From the NCBI RefSeq assembly GCF_030848805.1, contig NC_092361.1, positions 11,909,723 through 11,973,722 of the forward strand: 64,000 nt of DNA, written 5' to 3'. Under the pieces are notes generated by a model. That model did no database searches, had not been told where the DNA came from, and worked only from the letters and a program-made list of their open reading frames with translations. A program made the translations under genes and the position numbers. Source of the DNA: Temnothorax longispinosus. Taxonomy: Eukaryota; Arthropoda; Insecta; Hymenoptera; Formicidae. Positions 1 through 11,037 of the stretch are shown here, piece by piece. Each line of letters opens with the position of its first letter. Positions within the stretch are counted from its first letter, which is position 1.

Positions 1-740
1 TCAAAAAAAATACATAACATTACTGCCTCCAACTAATTAGAAAAAGTTATTTTCCAAAATGCACTAAAAAATGACATTTTTTCATGTTTTTTGCTCTTAA
101 CTTCAAGCTATCTTTACCAAAATGGATTCATGCATACATCAACATGTTCAAAATTTTATTCTCTTTAACTTTCATTATACATACTATATGTGTACGACCT
201 ATACTTTCAGAGTTAATACTGATTTTTACATGCAAAACATCCACTATCAACATAAAATAAAATTGTCTTTTAATTAATAACTCGGCTAATTTGGACCGTA
301 CAGAAATGAATAAAACACGAAATTGTTCGTAATTAGATTCTCTACAACTTTTATTTAAAACATTTTTCGATTCAAAAGTCCATTTTCGAGATATTAGCGA
401 AAAATGCGCGACGCACGTATGTACGTGTTTTCGTTGCGTCGCAAAACTACTGGTGTTTAAAAAAATTCTATCTCTGCTCCATTTGGTCGTACAGACTTGA
501 ATAAAAAACGAAATTGTGCGGAATTTTATAAGCTACAATTTTGATATCTACATAAATTTCCGTAAAGTTGATATTTTCCGAGTTATTTGCGAAAAACTAA
601 TTTTTTTGACCTTTTGGACCCTTCCCTGCCCGCAACGTAGCGTCTACACGTGGGAACTTTTAATATGTTAAATAATACCCTAAAACAAGCCTGTTTACAA
701 AGTTTCAGCCCAGTCAGTATTATTTCCTCCAAATTTTGTC
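1..740. other. AT-rich region without a gene
   Basis: I see no gene. Two related stretches (about 295-350 and 488-545) share the pattern CGTACAGA, GAATAAAA, CGAAATTGT in the same order and orientation. This looks like a degenerate direct repeat of about 190 bp, probably transposon-derived. The rest is AT-rich without a supported reading frame. Confidence 0.5.
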
Positions 741-876
741 ATTTTACTGGGCTATTTCTTTTCCGTTCCGTAACAACTCCGTGCCATGGGAAACCCATAC
801 GCTCACTATAACACGGAACGAAATTGAAACGGAACTACTCTGATTGGTTAACCCCCCATCATATCTCTTTTCCGTT

Positions 877-1053
877 AAGGTGGAAGCACATAAAATTGCA
901 GGAGCCATAAGCAGAATGCAGAAGCCATAAAAGGTGGAAGCACATAAAATTGCAGGAGTCATGAGCAGAAAGCAGAAGCCATATGCGCATGCGTTATAAT
1001 ATCTGTAGAGCTCTACAGATTCTGCCTTCTGTAATTTTATGTGCTTCCACCTT
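877..1053. repeat. MITE hairpin, AAGGTGGAAGCACAT family
   Basis: The ends are inverted copies beginning AAGGTGGAAGCACATAAAA. The left arm is present twice in tandem (877-926 and about 929-1000), so the copy is rearranged. The centre holds the palindromic CTGTAGAGCTCTACAG. Other copies in this window lie at 7731-7847, 11043-11200 and, partially, 38455-38541. It is inserted in an older inverted repeat with TTCCGTTCCG ends (about 760-1075). Confidence 0.8.
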
Positions 1054-1132
1054 TTACTGTTCCGTTCCGCTATTATTCCTTCTCCATCGGGATGCACCCT
1101 TTTTACGGTTCTTGAAACGAGGTGAAAGTTAA

Positions 1133-1276
1133 GCGGGGAGCACACACTTCTGCATAACGCATAATGCGTAAGCATAAGAAAATTGATTGGTCTATTTTCT
1201 TAGGCACATGTATATGGACCAATCAGTTTTTTTATGCTTACGCATTATGCGTTGTGCAGAAGTGTGTGCTCCTCGC
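1133..1276. repeat. TTAA-type MITE, GCGGGGAGCACACACTT family
   Basis: This is a near-perfect hairpin with ends GCGGGGAGCACACACTT. It is flanked on the left by TTAA and on the right by a diverged TTTA. Sister copies lie at 53824-53976 and around the Harbinger insertion at 38568-43529. A TTAA target suggests mobilisation by a piggyBac or Kolobok transposase; no transposase is encoded. Confidence 0.8.
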
Positions 1277-1691
1277 TTTACAAAAGTGAGGAAATTCACT
1301 AGGGTATTTATGATTTTATTGGTCGAAATCTAGTAAATCTGTTCACTTTTGTAATTTTCACTTCGTTTCACAGGGGTCGATTTTGTATCTTGGGACGAGG
1401 TGAAAATTACAAAAGTGAGGAAATTTACTAGAGAATCTACAATTTTATTTGTCGAAATCTAGTAAATCTGTTCACTTTTGTAATTTTTACCTCGTCTCAA
1501 AATACTGCAAAATACAGAATCGACCCCTAGAATCGACCTCCAGGGAGTCGATTGTGCATCTTGAAATGAGGTGAAAATTACAAAAGTGAGGAAATTCACT
1601 AGCGTATCTACGATTTTATTTGTGGAAATCTAGTAAAATCTGTTCACTTTTGTAATTTTCACCTCGTTTCAAGATACACAATCGACTCCCA
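1277..1691. repeat. Cluster of three GACGAGGTGAAAATTAC MITE copies
   Basis: Three adjacent hairpin copies (about 1281-1372, 1376-1527 and 1549-1691) share the outer GTCGATT and the inner GAGGTGAAAATTACAAAA and GTGAGGAAATTCACTAG. A fourth copy is at about 34407-34553. The head-to-tail packing suggests insertion next to or inside one another. Confidence 0.75.
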
Positions 1692-1712
1692 GCTTTATTT
1701 AGAACTCTATTT

Positions 1713-1893
1713 TCGCGTTTCCGTCCTAGGGGAAAAGATAGCTGCATTCCGATATTCACTCAAGGGGTCAATCATTGTATTAATGTGAAACGTGGAAAGT
1801 GAAAAGTTTTATATGACTATCTCTTTCTATTTAACATCAATAGAAAGAGATATTTTTCATTTTTCATGTTTCTACCCTAGGGGAAAAGATTCA
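1713..1893. repeat. MITE hairpin with CCTAGGGGAAAAGAT ends
   Basis: The inverted arms contain CGTTTCCGTCCTAGGGGAAA and a central pair of TATCTCTTTCTATT and its complement. A second copy is nested at 31562-31690. A piece of the GCTGCATTCCGATATTCACT MITE is embedded near 1742-1762. Confidence 0.6.
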
Positions 1894-1905
1894 TGATTGA
1901 CAGGG

Positions 1906-2024
1906 TTGCGTTCGAAAACTTCACTCGGGCGCACACCAGCATTGTTCTGTCCTTGTTCAATTTTTAGTAAGTAACAAAGATGGAACGACGCGCTGTGCAC
2001 CCGAGTAAAATTTTCGAACGCAGT
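1906..2024. repeat. Short hairpin MITE, TGCGTTCGAAAACTT ends
   Basis: The left arm TTGCGTTCGAAAACTTCACT and CGGGCGCAC is mirrored on the right by GTGCACCCGAG and TTTTCGAACGCA. No coding capacity is visible. Confidence 0.6.
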
Positions 2025-2224
2025 CCAGCAATTTTCAGGGCCGGTATCACAGGGTCCGTTCCGAGTTGCGCATGAAACGCATAAGTAATTCGGAACGGTT
2101 GTCTGCCCGCTCTGCGTATTAATGCGAATTGAAAAGGAATCGACGCCGTTCTAATCAATAGCTGCTGCCTCATTCGTGTGTTAGCCGACGACTGACACTT
2201 TTTTAAAAAAATTAATGACACGTT

Positions 2225-2350
2225 TTAATAAAATGTGAAATCGATTGTATTTCGTTTGTAGATTATTGTAGTGCATTTATTTTTGTTTGTTAATTTATAA
2301 TTAATTTTAAATTAATTATTTAATTGTAGACCATGAAACTAGCCGACATA
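2225..2350. repeat. Partial end of the AAATCGATTGTATTTCG repeat family
   Basis: This 125-bp stretch matches the arms of the palindrome at 4143-4700: GAAATCGATTGTATTTCG, TTTGTAGATTATTGTAGTGC, then TAGCCGACAT. The same word order, more diverged, occurs in the arms of the gene-capturing element at 34648-34880 and 37950-38200. Confidence 0.55.
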
Positions 2351-2361
2351 TATTATAAAAT

Positions 2362-2640
2362 TAAAAAATTTGAACATTACTTCCTCACAATTTTCAAGTA
2401 TGCAAATTATAAATTTGCACGTTACTTACGCAACATTTTATTTCGCTCATAAAGCTACCTCTTATGAGAAAGCCTATTTTTTATGTATAATTATTAGTAG
2501 ATATTTATTAATTTGGCTTCTTCATAGAGGAAGCTTTATGAGCAAAATAAAATGTAGCATAAGCAACGTGCAAATTTATAATTTGCATACTTGAAAATTG
2601 TGATCGAGGAAGTATAATGTTCAAATTTATAATTTGTACA
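2362..2640. repeat. Palindromic element, about 280 bp
   Basis: The arms read toward each other through AATTTTCAAGTATGCAAATT, AACATTTTATTT and the TCATAAAGC / GCTTTATGA pair. The internal reading frame of 74 codons is a by-product of the palindrome. Confidence 0.65.
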
Positions 2641-3480
2641 CTTAAAAATTATGAAGGAGCAATGTGCAAGTTTCTACTTGCACACTTAAAAACTAAGAGA
2701 AAGCAATGTGCAAGTTTCTACTTGCACATTTTTTTATTGTGATAAGCTTTATTGGCTAATATTTTTGTTATACTATTACAAAAATCAATTAAATACGTAA
2801 TGTTTTTATTAAAATGATCCCTATATACTACGTGCGGATATTTCTTAATTTTTTCATTTTGTTTCATTTTTTTATTTATACATTAATTTTTTATTTCTAC
2901 TTTAAAATAATTTTTTAAATATATAAAAAGTGATTTTATTACTAATTATAGTGGCACAAATGGAGCTTTACAATCGACACAATGTTAAATCGATGTTGAC
3001 TTGAGTAGTTCAGGCTACATGGTCCATATATGGACTTGTGAATATAAGACTGAAGAATATAACAGATTTAAAATTGAATAAATTGCGACTGGTTTGGCGC
3101 AATTTTTCTAATTTTATTATATTTTCAAGTCTTTTCTACCCGTATTTCATATATAATTCTTTAAGATTTGGTTGATTAGTTCTTGAGGCATCCTGTCTTT
3201 TTATTAAGAACGTTCAATGAATTTATTCAATCGCAATCTGTAAACAAAACACTGTTGCTGCTAAGGTGACGACAAGCGTCTTGAACATTCAAAGAAGTAT
3301 GAATGTGTTAAAAATTGATGAAACTTGACAATTATTAGATGAAGTTATAGTTATTCTTTAATTAAATAAAGATTAAATACTATTCTTTTTAAATTTAATA
3401 TATTTTTGAGATGCTGTGATGTAATTGTATCCGAAATTATTTTTCTAATACCAAAATTAGTGGCTGCTATAATTTTGGTA
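2640..3480. other. AT-rich repeat-derived stretch, no gene
   Basis: At 2651-2740 a short unit containing CAATGTGCAAGTTTCTACTT is repeated twice. Near 3120-3190 there is an inverted copy of a dispersed repeat (TATATATGAAATAGGGGT in the other orientation), also seen at 3845-3950, 6190-6260, 6470-6510 and 23870-23960. No coding sequence is supported. Confidence 0.5.
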
Positions 3481-3483
3481 CTA

Positions 3484-3780
3484 TAAGTACGGATCATGCT
3501 CCGATCACGGCTTAATTGTCTAGATCGTGCCCCGATCTTGGCTTAATTGTCTGGTTCGTCCCCCGATCTTGACTTAATTGTCTGGAACGTCTCCCGATCT
3601 TGATTCAAATCATGCCTCGATCTTGGCTTAATTGTCTGGATCATGCCCAAATCTTGGCTTAATTGTCTGGATTATGCCCCAATCTTGGCTTAATTGTCTG
3701 GATCATGCCCCGATCTTGACTTAATTGCTTGAATCATACCCATTTTAGATCATGATCCGATCTAGACAATTAAGCCAAGA
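3484..3780. repeat. 31-bp tandem repeat array
   Basis: About eight copies of a 31-bp unit follow the pattern GGATCATGCCCCGATCTTGG then CTTAATTGTCT, with scattered substitutions. The last part (about 3745-3780) carries the unit in inverted orientation (GATCTAGACAATTAAGCC). A rough count puts the direct array at 3484-3735. Confidence 0.8.
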
Positions 3781-4142
3781 ATATAATAAAACTATAATTA
3801 TAGCCAGATATTTCAAAATTTGCTACACATATTTCTAAAAAAATTATGGACCTTTGATCGCGTATAAAAATGGATCTAATCAATCAAATCTTAAAAAATT
3901 ATATATGAAATAGGGGTTAAAAAAACTGAAAAATATAATAGAATTAGAAATAGATCGATATCTCAAATATTGAGAAAGCTACAGCGTAAAACACGCTTTT
4001 CTGAAAAATAAAAATCCCCTTAAAAGCTATACCAGTCGACGGATTTTAATAAAATTATAGAACATATTTTCTATAATACTCTATTTTGTGTGCAAACGTT
4101 CAACCCGGTATCTAAAAAATTGTAGAAGTAGATTCGTGTACA
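3781..4142. other. Dispersed-repeat remnant, no gene
   Basis: This stretch contains the dispersed word ATGGACCTTTGATCGCG followed by TATATATGAAATAGGGGT, seen again at 23870-23960. Nothing else is recognised. Confidence 0.45.
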
Positions 4143-4700
4143 AAAAAATAGATGTGGAATCTATTGTATTTCATTTGTAGATAATTATTGTAGTGTATTT
4201 ATTTTCGTTTGTTAGTCCATAATTATATTTTAATTAAATATTTAAAGTGTCAGTCGCGCGTCGGCTAACATCATATGATACATCAGCATATTATAAAATA
4301 AAAAAAGTTTGTTTGTAGTTATAATTATATTTTGTTTATAGAGCTTTGTAGTAAAGTTAAAAAGTTTTGTAGTCTCTTTAAATTGTTTATAATTAATAAA
4401 TACATTTGTCGAACTGTGTAGCTATCCGACAATCAATTAACGATAGCTGTTGCCCTATGCTACATATAGTTCAATAAATGTATTTATTATTTATAAACAA
4501 TTTAAAGAGACTACAAAACTCTACAAACAAAATACAATTAACTACAAACGAACTTCTTTTATTTTATAATATGTTGATGTATCATATGATGTTAGCCAAC
4601 AACTGACACTTTAAATATTTAATTAAAAATTAATTATGAACTAACAAACGAAAATAAATGCACTACATAATCTACAAACAAAATACAATCGATTTCACAC
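4143..4700. repeat. Near-perfect palindrome (foldback MITE), about 560 bp
   Basis: The arms of about 250 bp begin GATGTGGAATCTATTG on the left and end CAATCGATTTCACACC on the right. Internal mirrored words include TCATATGATACATCAGCA with TGATGTATCATATGATG, and AGTCTCTTTAAATTGTTTAT. There is no transposase. Confidence 0.75.
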
Positions 4701-5479
4701 CTAATTTAAAAAAAGTGTCAGTCATAATATCATTACAAATTCTTGCCTCTTGTCAGAGGTCAATACGGTCCGTTGTTTGTTCCGAATTACGCAAGAAGTG
4801 CATAGACCGCATAAACGCATCAGACGCATCAACTGCCTCAAGTCGAAATAGAAGCAGTCCCCTGGCGGAAAAAATTTCTATGAATAACTACAAAATTTGA
4901 CTAGAAATAGAAATTTGTACATTTTTGTTGAAATATTTAATTTTTTGTAGAAATAGTTATATTTTTGTAAAAATATCTATGAAATAGTACCACAAATTAC
5001 AATGTTCTCAAATCAAGAAATTATTGCAAGTAGTATTTTATGAAAAATTACAATTTTATAAAAAATAGTACAAAAATCTACAAATTTTAAAAATTTAAGA
5101 AGAAACAAAATCTTAAAAATATAAAACATTTGCTTACTTGTAGAATACTACAATTATTTATAAATGACTATAGAAATCTACCACGATTTACATATCGTAA
5201 AACTATGCAGCTTAGAATCTAATTCAGTTTTCAGTTTCTCATAAAATACTACAACTGCGTACAAATACTAACAAATACCGATTTGTTTGTACAGCTAAAA
5301 AAAAATTATTACAATTATGGCTAATTAAAATTTGTAATTTTTAGTTAAATGTTACAAGTTTTTACACAAATGTTCCAAAATTCATCTATTATTAATAACT
5401 TCTTAATTCGCAGAAGTCAAAATACTTATGTTTTTATTTTCGTATAGTCTGTTGTAAAGTCCAATAGAAAAATACATAA

Positions 5480-5870
5480 ATGTACAATTTTTTACCTATA
5501 TAAATTTCTGATTTGTGAATGGTTGTAATTTTGCATACAATACTACAAGGTTCTACAGAAAACGACAAAATCCTTAAGCCTTTTAGAACTCGTAAATTCA
5601 TGAAAATCTACATAAATTTGCTTTTTTTTAGATGTTTATAAGATACTACAATTTTACATGGAAATTAACAGACCTTTAACCAAACCTTCAACCTTTCCAT
5701 GGAAAATTGTAGTATCTTATAAAAATCTAAAAAAGCGAATACATGTAGATTTCCATGGATTTACGATTCGTAAAAGGCTTAAGAATTTTGTCGTTTTCCA
5801 TAGGACCTTGTAAGTATTATATGCGAAATTACAATCATTCACGAGTCAGAAATTTAATTAGGTAAAAAAT
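5480..5870. repeat. Palindrome nested in the CCCTGGCGG element
   Basis: The arms mirror each other around about 5690: TTGTAGTATCTTATAA, AACGACAAAAT with CCTTAAGCC, and TTGTAATTTTGCAT recur in reverse order and complement. Confidence 0.65.
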
Positions 5871-5871
5871 A

Positions 5872-6125
5872 AACGGGCACAGTAACAACTGTGCCACAAA
5901 CAACGTAGAACTACTCACTATTCGTCAACTGTCACTATTTCATGTTAAAGTATTCAGCGAAGGAAAGTAGACGTAGGGCTACGTCAACTATCACTATTAT
6001 TTAGCGAAAGACTGTTAACGTAGCCCTACATCTACTTTCCTTCACTGAATATTTTAACATGAAATAGTGACGTTGACGTAGTTCTACGTTGTTTGCGGCT
6101 CAGTTGTTGCTGTGCCCGTTTATTT
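5872..6125. repeat. Hairpin MITE with AATAAACGGGCACAG ends
   Basis: The palindrome ends AATAAACGGGCACAGTAACA and GCTGTGCCCGTTTATT. The inner arms repeat CAACGTAGAACTAC, CTATTTCATGTTAA and GGAAAGTAGACGTAGGGC. Confidence 0.75.
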
Positions 6126-6974
6126 TTTTAGTTTTTGATAATTTTTTTTTTAGACTGGTAAAGTAAACAAAACAATTTTTATTAATTCTATTGTATTCTT
6201 CAGTTTTTTCTACCCTTATTTCATATATAATTATTTAAAATTTAGTTAATCAGTTCTTGAGTTATAGAAATTTTGGTAAATTTGACTGTTTGTTTTTAAC
6301 AGAAATCGGTAACCCCTTTATTATTAGCAATTTTGCATTTTTTTTTTTTTTTAATGCAATATTTCGACGTTTTAGAACATAAGAATCACATTGGCATCGA
6401 AAACTACGCAACCGGTTTAAAAAAAATCGGTATCGAAAAATTAACCCCACCACCGCCATTCCCGGAAAATTCTACCCCTGTTTCATATATAATTCTTTAA
6501 AATTCGGTTTATTAACAAATGGGTAGTTCGCGGAAAACGTTGCAAGAAAACGTTGCAAGAAAACCAAGAAAATCGGTTATAAAAAACCACCAAAATAAAT
6601 TGCAGGAATATTTAGCTCACATCGAGAGCTTTCAAAAACACTATAATAAAGTATATTTTCCTTTAATACCTTTCGAGGAAAAGAAAACGTTGCAAGAAAA
6701 CGTTACAAGAAAACGTTGTAAAAAAACATTGCAGTCGTGCACCCGAAATTACCCCTCACCCTCCGGGAAAGACGTAGTTCTACGTCAAGGCACTGGTTTC
6801 TGACATTCACCCGACATTAAGAAAAAATTATATTCGTATATCCGATTTGAAATTTTATTACTCTTTTTAAACTGAATTTGTTTCTTAAGAATTTTTGAAA
6901 AATTATATATTTGCGCTGGTTATGACACATGTAGACTATATATAACACTTACATCAAATTAAGAAGTAGTCTAC

Positions 6975-7045
6975 CACGTAAGACGGTTGGCTCACGATCC
7001 AGAGGTCCCGATGAGGTCTCGAGTTCGAATCCCATCAAGGTAAGT
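6975..7045 (+). other. tRNA-like sequence, possible SINE head
   Basis: This segment has a B-box-like GAGTTCGAATCCC at about 7019-7031 and an upstream A-box-like GGTTGGCTCACGATCC. The arms do not fold into a convincing canonical tRNA by eye, and no CCA-adjacent acceptor pairing is evident. It may be a degenerate tRNA-derived SINE head. Confidence 0.3.
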
Positions 7046-7730
7046 GTGTTTTTCAAGTACGAGAAAATATTTATAATCATAGGTTGCATCTTAATAAGAA
7101 ACAAATTTAGTTAAAAAGTAGTAATAAAATTTCAAAATAAATATAATTTTTCTTTATGTCGGGTAAATTTCCTCATTAGAGAGTGTTTTTATTTTAGTAT
7201 TTCCTTGCAATGTAGTCTATTGTACTCAAATATATATAGAAATGTGTAGAATATCAGTATTAGTTGTAGTTTGGCGTAGTTTTACCGAAAAATTTATAGA
7301 TCAAGATGCACTAAAAAAATACAAAAATTTACAAAAGTGTTTCAATTCTAGCATTTTCATGTAGGATTTTGTAGTACTTCTTAAATTCATGTAGAATTTA
7401 ATAGATTCTGGCAATTATATTTTATAGTTTTTTGTAGTACACTTTTATTTTTTTTTAAATTTTGTAGAAATATTTCCGCCAGGGTCAATGCGCTGGGAGG
7501 AGTGCTAAGAATTCAGTACGGTTAGTACAATCTAGGGAATTCTCTGCGCTACCAAAGTGCTCCCAATGCGCGCATTGGCTAAATCGGAACGACTTTCTAT
7601 GCAGTCTACGCGCTTCATGCGTAACTCGGAACGCACCCACAGTCTCCGATTAACGTGATTTTCCGATTAAACTCACTCTTCGTCTCTTTCTAGAGAAACA
7701 GTTAGAAAGAGATGCAGAGTGAGGGCCTAA

Positions 7731-7847
7731 AGGTGGAAGCACATAAAATTGCGCTATATCTGAAGAGCTCTAACAGATACCATCGCGCATGCGCATATGG
7801 CTTCTGCATTCTGCTCATGGCTCCTGCAATTTTATGTGCTTCCACCT
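7731..7847. repeat. AAGGTGGAAGCACAT MITE copy
   Basis: This hairpin has ends AGGTGGAAGCACATAAAATT, with inner CGCATGCGCATATGGC on the right. It is inserted in an older inverted repeat (CAGTCTCCGATTAA at 7641 and TTAATCGGAGACTG at 7848). Confidence 0.8.
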
Positions 7848-7863
7848 TTAATCGGAGACTGTG

Positions 7864-7992
7864 GCCTAGTTTACACCGATCTCTTGATACGCGTATCAAA
7901 TAGTATATTTGAACTGATCAGCCAATAATCAGCCTTATTTACTAATTATTTACTATTTAATACGCGTATCAAGTGATCGGTGTAAACTAGGC
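7864..7992. repeat. Hairpin MITE, CCTAGTTTACACCGATC ends
   Basis: The perfect terminal inverted repeat CCTAGTTTACACCGATC is followed by a near-repeat of TTGATACGCGTATCAA. There is no coding sequence. Confidence 0.8.
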
Positions 7993-8236
7993 CTGTGATA
8001 CCGGCCATAGTATAACTAGTATGCTCACTCTTTACCCTTTTTCGTGGTTTGCGCCGATCCGTACTGCGCATCGCCATTATTTTGGCGGAGACCAATCAGA
8101 GGATTTTTATATATGGGGATATTTTTATATATCAGAGGATATATATATATATTTTTATTATATAGTGCAAAATCGGTGTGACGCTTGGTATGTGTGGTAG
8201 CGCAAAGTCGGTATGACGCCACAGAGGTTAATTTTG

Positions 8237-8682
8237 GCTCCGGTAACTAGCCGGTCAACTTCGACTTTATTAATTTTCATATTTTTTTATCGTTTGTTGG
8301 TCGTTTGTTGGTGATTGTTGGCCTAATTACAACGTTTGTTGGTTCTTAATTTTTTTTTAAATTTAAAAAGAAAAATTAGCATTAAGATAGCCGGAAAAAT
8401 TTTATTTTTAATTTCAAAAAAGCCTAATCGATGCGTAATCGTTTGCTGATGATTGTTGGTCTAATTTTAGCGTTTGTTGGTTTATTATTAGTCTTAAAAA
8501 CGAAAAAAAAAACGAAAAATTATCTCACATATTAAAGTAATCGAAGATTGGTTTATTTGTCTACGACTTAAGCTTTATTTCTATCAATTTAAGGCTAACA
8601 TCTATAAAACTGCCATATGAATACGGGCCTTAACATCGGCAGAAAATCACGAAAAGATAAAGAAACATGGTGGTTCGTGGGA

Positions 8683-8715
<33 letters not shown>

Positions 8716-9650
8716 CGGGGGGGTGCGAAGGGGGGGCCTTCGGCCCCCCCCTCCCCCGCACCTACCTCGCCGGTAGGCTGCGTGGACCTCGCTTTACAAT
8801 ATAAAGTACATGCTAAGTTGTAAAACAAAATTATAAAGTACATGCATGGGGGAGGGTGCAGGGGAGAAAAGCCTTTCTGTTCACGTGCGCTCACGCATGT
8901 AAGTCTCCTTGCACCCCTCCATGCATGTGCTTTATAATTTCGTTTTACAACTTAGCATGTACTTTATGTTGTAAAACGAGGTCCACGCAGCCTACCGGCG
9001 GGGTGGGTGCGGGGGAGGGGGGGCCGAAGGCCCCCCTCGCACCCCCCCGTTGTGTGTGTGTGTGTGTGTGCTTCCCACGAACCACCATGTTTCTTGATCT
9101 TTTCGCGATTTTCTGCCGATGTTAAGGCCCGTATTCATATGGCAGTTTTATAGATGTTAGCCTTAAATTGATAGAAATAAAGCTTAAGTCGTAGGCAAAT
9201 AAACCAATCTTCGATTACTTTAATAGGCGATTTTTGGCGATCGTTTGGTATGGTTTGGTACATATACCAAAGTTGCTATCCGTGGCTGCTATTGGTTCTG
9301 GTGCAGTTTGGTACCCTTTGGTTGCTTATACCAGAGTCACGCCAAAAATTGCCTAATATGTGAGATAATTTTTCGTTTTTTTTCGTTTTTAAGACTAATA
9401 ATAAACCAACAAACGCTAAAATTAGACCAACAATCATCAGCAAACGATTACGCATCGATTAGGCTTTTTTGAAATTAAAAATAAAATTTTTCCGGCTAAC
9501 TTAATGCTAATTTTTCTTTTTAAATTTAAAAAAAAATTAAGAACCAACAAACGTTGTAATTAGGCCAACAATCACCAACAAACGACCAACAAACGATAAA
9601 AAAATATGAAAATTAATAAAGTCGAAGTTGACCGGCTAAGTTACCAGAGC
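8237..9650. mobile_element. 1.4-kb foldback element with CA and poly-G/C inner arms
   Basis: The outer arms (GCTC, GGTAACTAGCCGGTCAAC at left and its mirror at right) continue through several hundred bases of inverted repeat, including ATTATTAGTCTTAAAAACG. Inside sits a second inverted pair (8592-9170) with ends AAGGCTAACATCTATAAAAC and a GGCCCGTATTCATATGGCAG end. Its arms carry (CA)n next to runs of seven G on one side and the complement on the other. A further small hairpin (about 9224-9354, TTTTTGGCGATCG type) breaks the right arm. All reading frames here are palindrome shadows. Confidence 0.75.
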
Positions 9651-9667
9651 TGTTAATTTTCGGTGAA

Positions 9668-10072
9668 ATGTTGCATAAATCAGACGCCAAAATGAATAAA
9701 AGCAAAAATCACCTAATTTGCAGCGTTCGAGGCTGCCAAAATAGGAGCATTTTTTGTTTCTTGAAAGCATACCAAAACCAAAATTCAAATTTCGGGAATT
9801 TAAAATTGCCACATAATAATTTCATTTTTTACGTGTGCTCATTGGAAGCGATTTTTAATGAGCACTTTCAAAATATTGTTTTAGAGAAAAATGTTGTACA
9901 AAAATTATTAACAGAGGCTGAACTAACAACATTTAAGCACCCATGCAGCAGGTTTCCACATTTATACTTAAAGAAATTATTTTTTAGAATGCGGTTATAT
10001 TACACGTTAAAATTTATAAATCTTCGATCATCCAATAACCCAAATAAAATGATTATTTGGAGACACGAATGA
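9668..10072 (+). CDS. Small THAP-like/transposase-derived protein, 134 aa
   Basis: An uninterrupted ATG frame lies just outside the foldback at 8237-9650. Near residue 19 the protein shows C-S-V-R-G-C, a spacing like the first cysteine pair of a THAP zinc finger, but the rest of a THAP domain (Trp, C-x2-H) is not clear. The C-terminal half (HPCSRFPHLYLKKLFFRMR, then a Lys/Arg-rich tail ending IIWRHE) resembles the end of DNA-transposase proteins of THAP-bearing elements. I infer an internally deleted transposase gene rather than a host gene. No intron is needed. A poly-A-like AATAAA region follows at about 10120-10140. It could also be a chance ORF; the composition is lysine/asparagine-rich as expected for AT-rich DNA. 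Confidence 0.4.
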   Translation: MLHKSDAKMNKSKNHLICSVRGCQNRSIFCFLKAYQNQNSNFGNLKLPHNNFIFYVCSLEAIFNEHFQNIVLEKNVVQKLLTEAELTTFKHPCSRFPHLYLKKLFFRMRLYYTLKFINLRSSNNPNKMIIWRHE

Positions 10073-10456
10073 ATACCGCCGTATATGTAAATACATAAAA
10101 TGTATACATGTAAAAATGTATTTAATAAATACCGCTGTATAGACAATAAAAGTAAATTTACAAACATTATATTGTTTTTGCATTATTAATTTTAATTAAA
10201 CTTTACCACGAATATAAAATCTTTAACGACAAATAATAATCGGACTATTTTTTTATAATTTCCACTTTAATCTCATAATTTATAATAATTATTTCAAATA
10301 TAATTAGCATTCGAGTAATTCATCGAAACATTGTTATTCTAGCAATTTCATTAATCACTTTTATTTATATAATATTTTTTGTGTATTTCTACCTATAGAC
10401 CATATATTCCCAATAAGAATGAATAATGTATACAGTTTTTTTGCACATTTAACAAC
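10073..10456. other. AT-rich spacer, nothing recognised
   Basis: No repeats or frames stand out apart from AT-rich low-complexity sequence. Confidence 0.4.
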
Positions 10457-10877
10457 TAACATTACTCAAGTGTGTCACACGCCGATTTTTTTGAAAGTGT
10501 GTACACATAGAACTTGAAAAAATATTTGTGTCGTATTTTTTTATTTTTGCTCATAAAGCGTTTTAAGAGTATAATAGGGACCACCTTCGAAATATTAACC
10601 TTCTACACCCTATATACGTTATCCTGAATGGTTTTTGCACCAAAATAATATTTTTAGGAGTTTTCAGGGTTTTCTGGTCTGTATTTTTACAAAAAATTGA
10701 CGTGCATAATCTAAAGGATTATTATACATAGAATTGAGAAGGTTAATATTTCGAGGGTAGTTTCTACTCTTAAAACGCTTTATAAGCAAAAATAAAAAAA
10801 CACGACACAAATATTTTTCAAAGTTCTACATGTGTGCATAGTTTCGAAAAAATCGGCGTATGACATTTGGGCAGTGT
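10457..10877. repeat. Palindromic MITE, CAAGTGTGTCACACGCCGAT end
   Basis: The arms mirror each other through CACGACACAAATATTTTTC, GCGTTTTAAGAG and AGAAGGTTAATATTTCGA, meeting near 10660. The right terminal end is more diverged than the left. Confidence 0.7.
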
Positions 10878-10880
10878 TAA

Positions 10881-11037
10881 GCTGGATTTTCACGAGCCGC
10901 TGAAACCGACCCGCGACCGTTCGAGCGACAAAACGGATCACGTGACGACGTTTGTATCGTTTGTATGGTACAAACGTCGTCACGTGATCCGTTTTGTCGC
11001 TCGAACGGTCGGTTTCAGCGGCTCGTGAAAATCCAGC
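10881..11037. repeat. Perfect 157-bp hairpin MITE flanked by TTAA
   Basis: The ends are GCTGGATTTTCACGAGCC and its exact complement, and the arms match almost base for base across about 70 bp each. TTAA lies immediately outside both ends (10877-10880 and 11038-11041). The near identity of the arms suggests a recent insertion. Confidence 0.85.

Larger units (their letters stand above)
4860..7484. mobile_element. Non-autonomous TIR element with CCCTGGCGGAAA ends
   Basis: The termini CCCTGGCGGAAA and TTTCCGCCAGGG are inverted, and both are flanked by TC, so the target duplication may be only 2 bp. The element is about 2.6 kb and AT-rich, and carries many weak repeats of the type CTACAATTTT. It contains two further palindromes (5480-5870 and 5872-6125) and a tRNA-like stretch. 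It interrupts an older inverted repeat whose arms (TTCCGAATTACGC at 4769 and GCGTAACTCGGAA at 7630) lie just outside. No transposase reading frame is visible. The 94-codon frame at 6519-6803 is lysine-rich repeat sequence and is not called as a gene. Confidence 0.6.

Noticed and set aside
3484..3780. CRISPR-like array
   Set aside because: It is a head-to-tail tandem repeat without unique spacers, in an animal genome.
8595..9125. Open frames on both strands across the CA/G-rich foldback
   Set aside because: They are translations of dinucleotide and G-run repeats and mirror each other across the palindrome.
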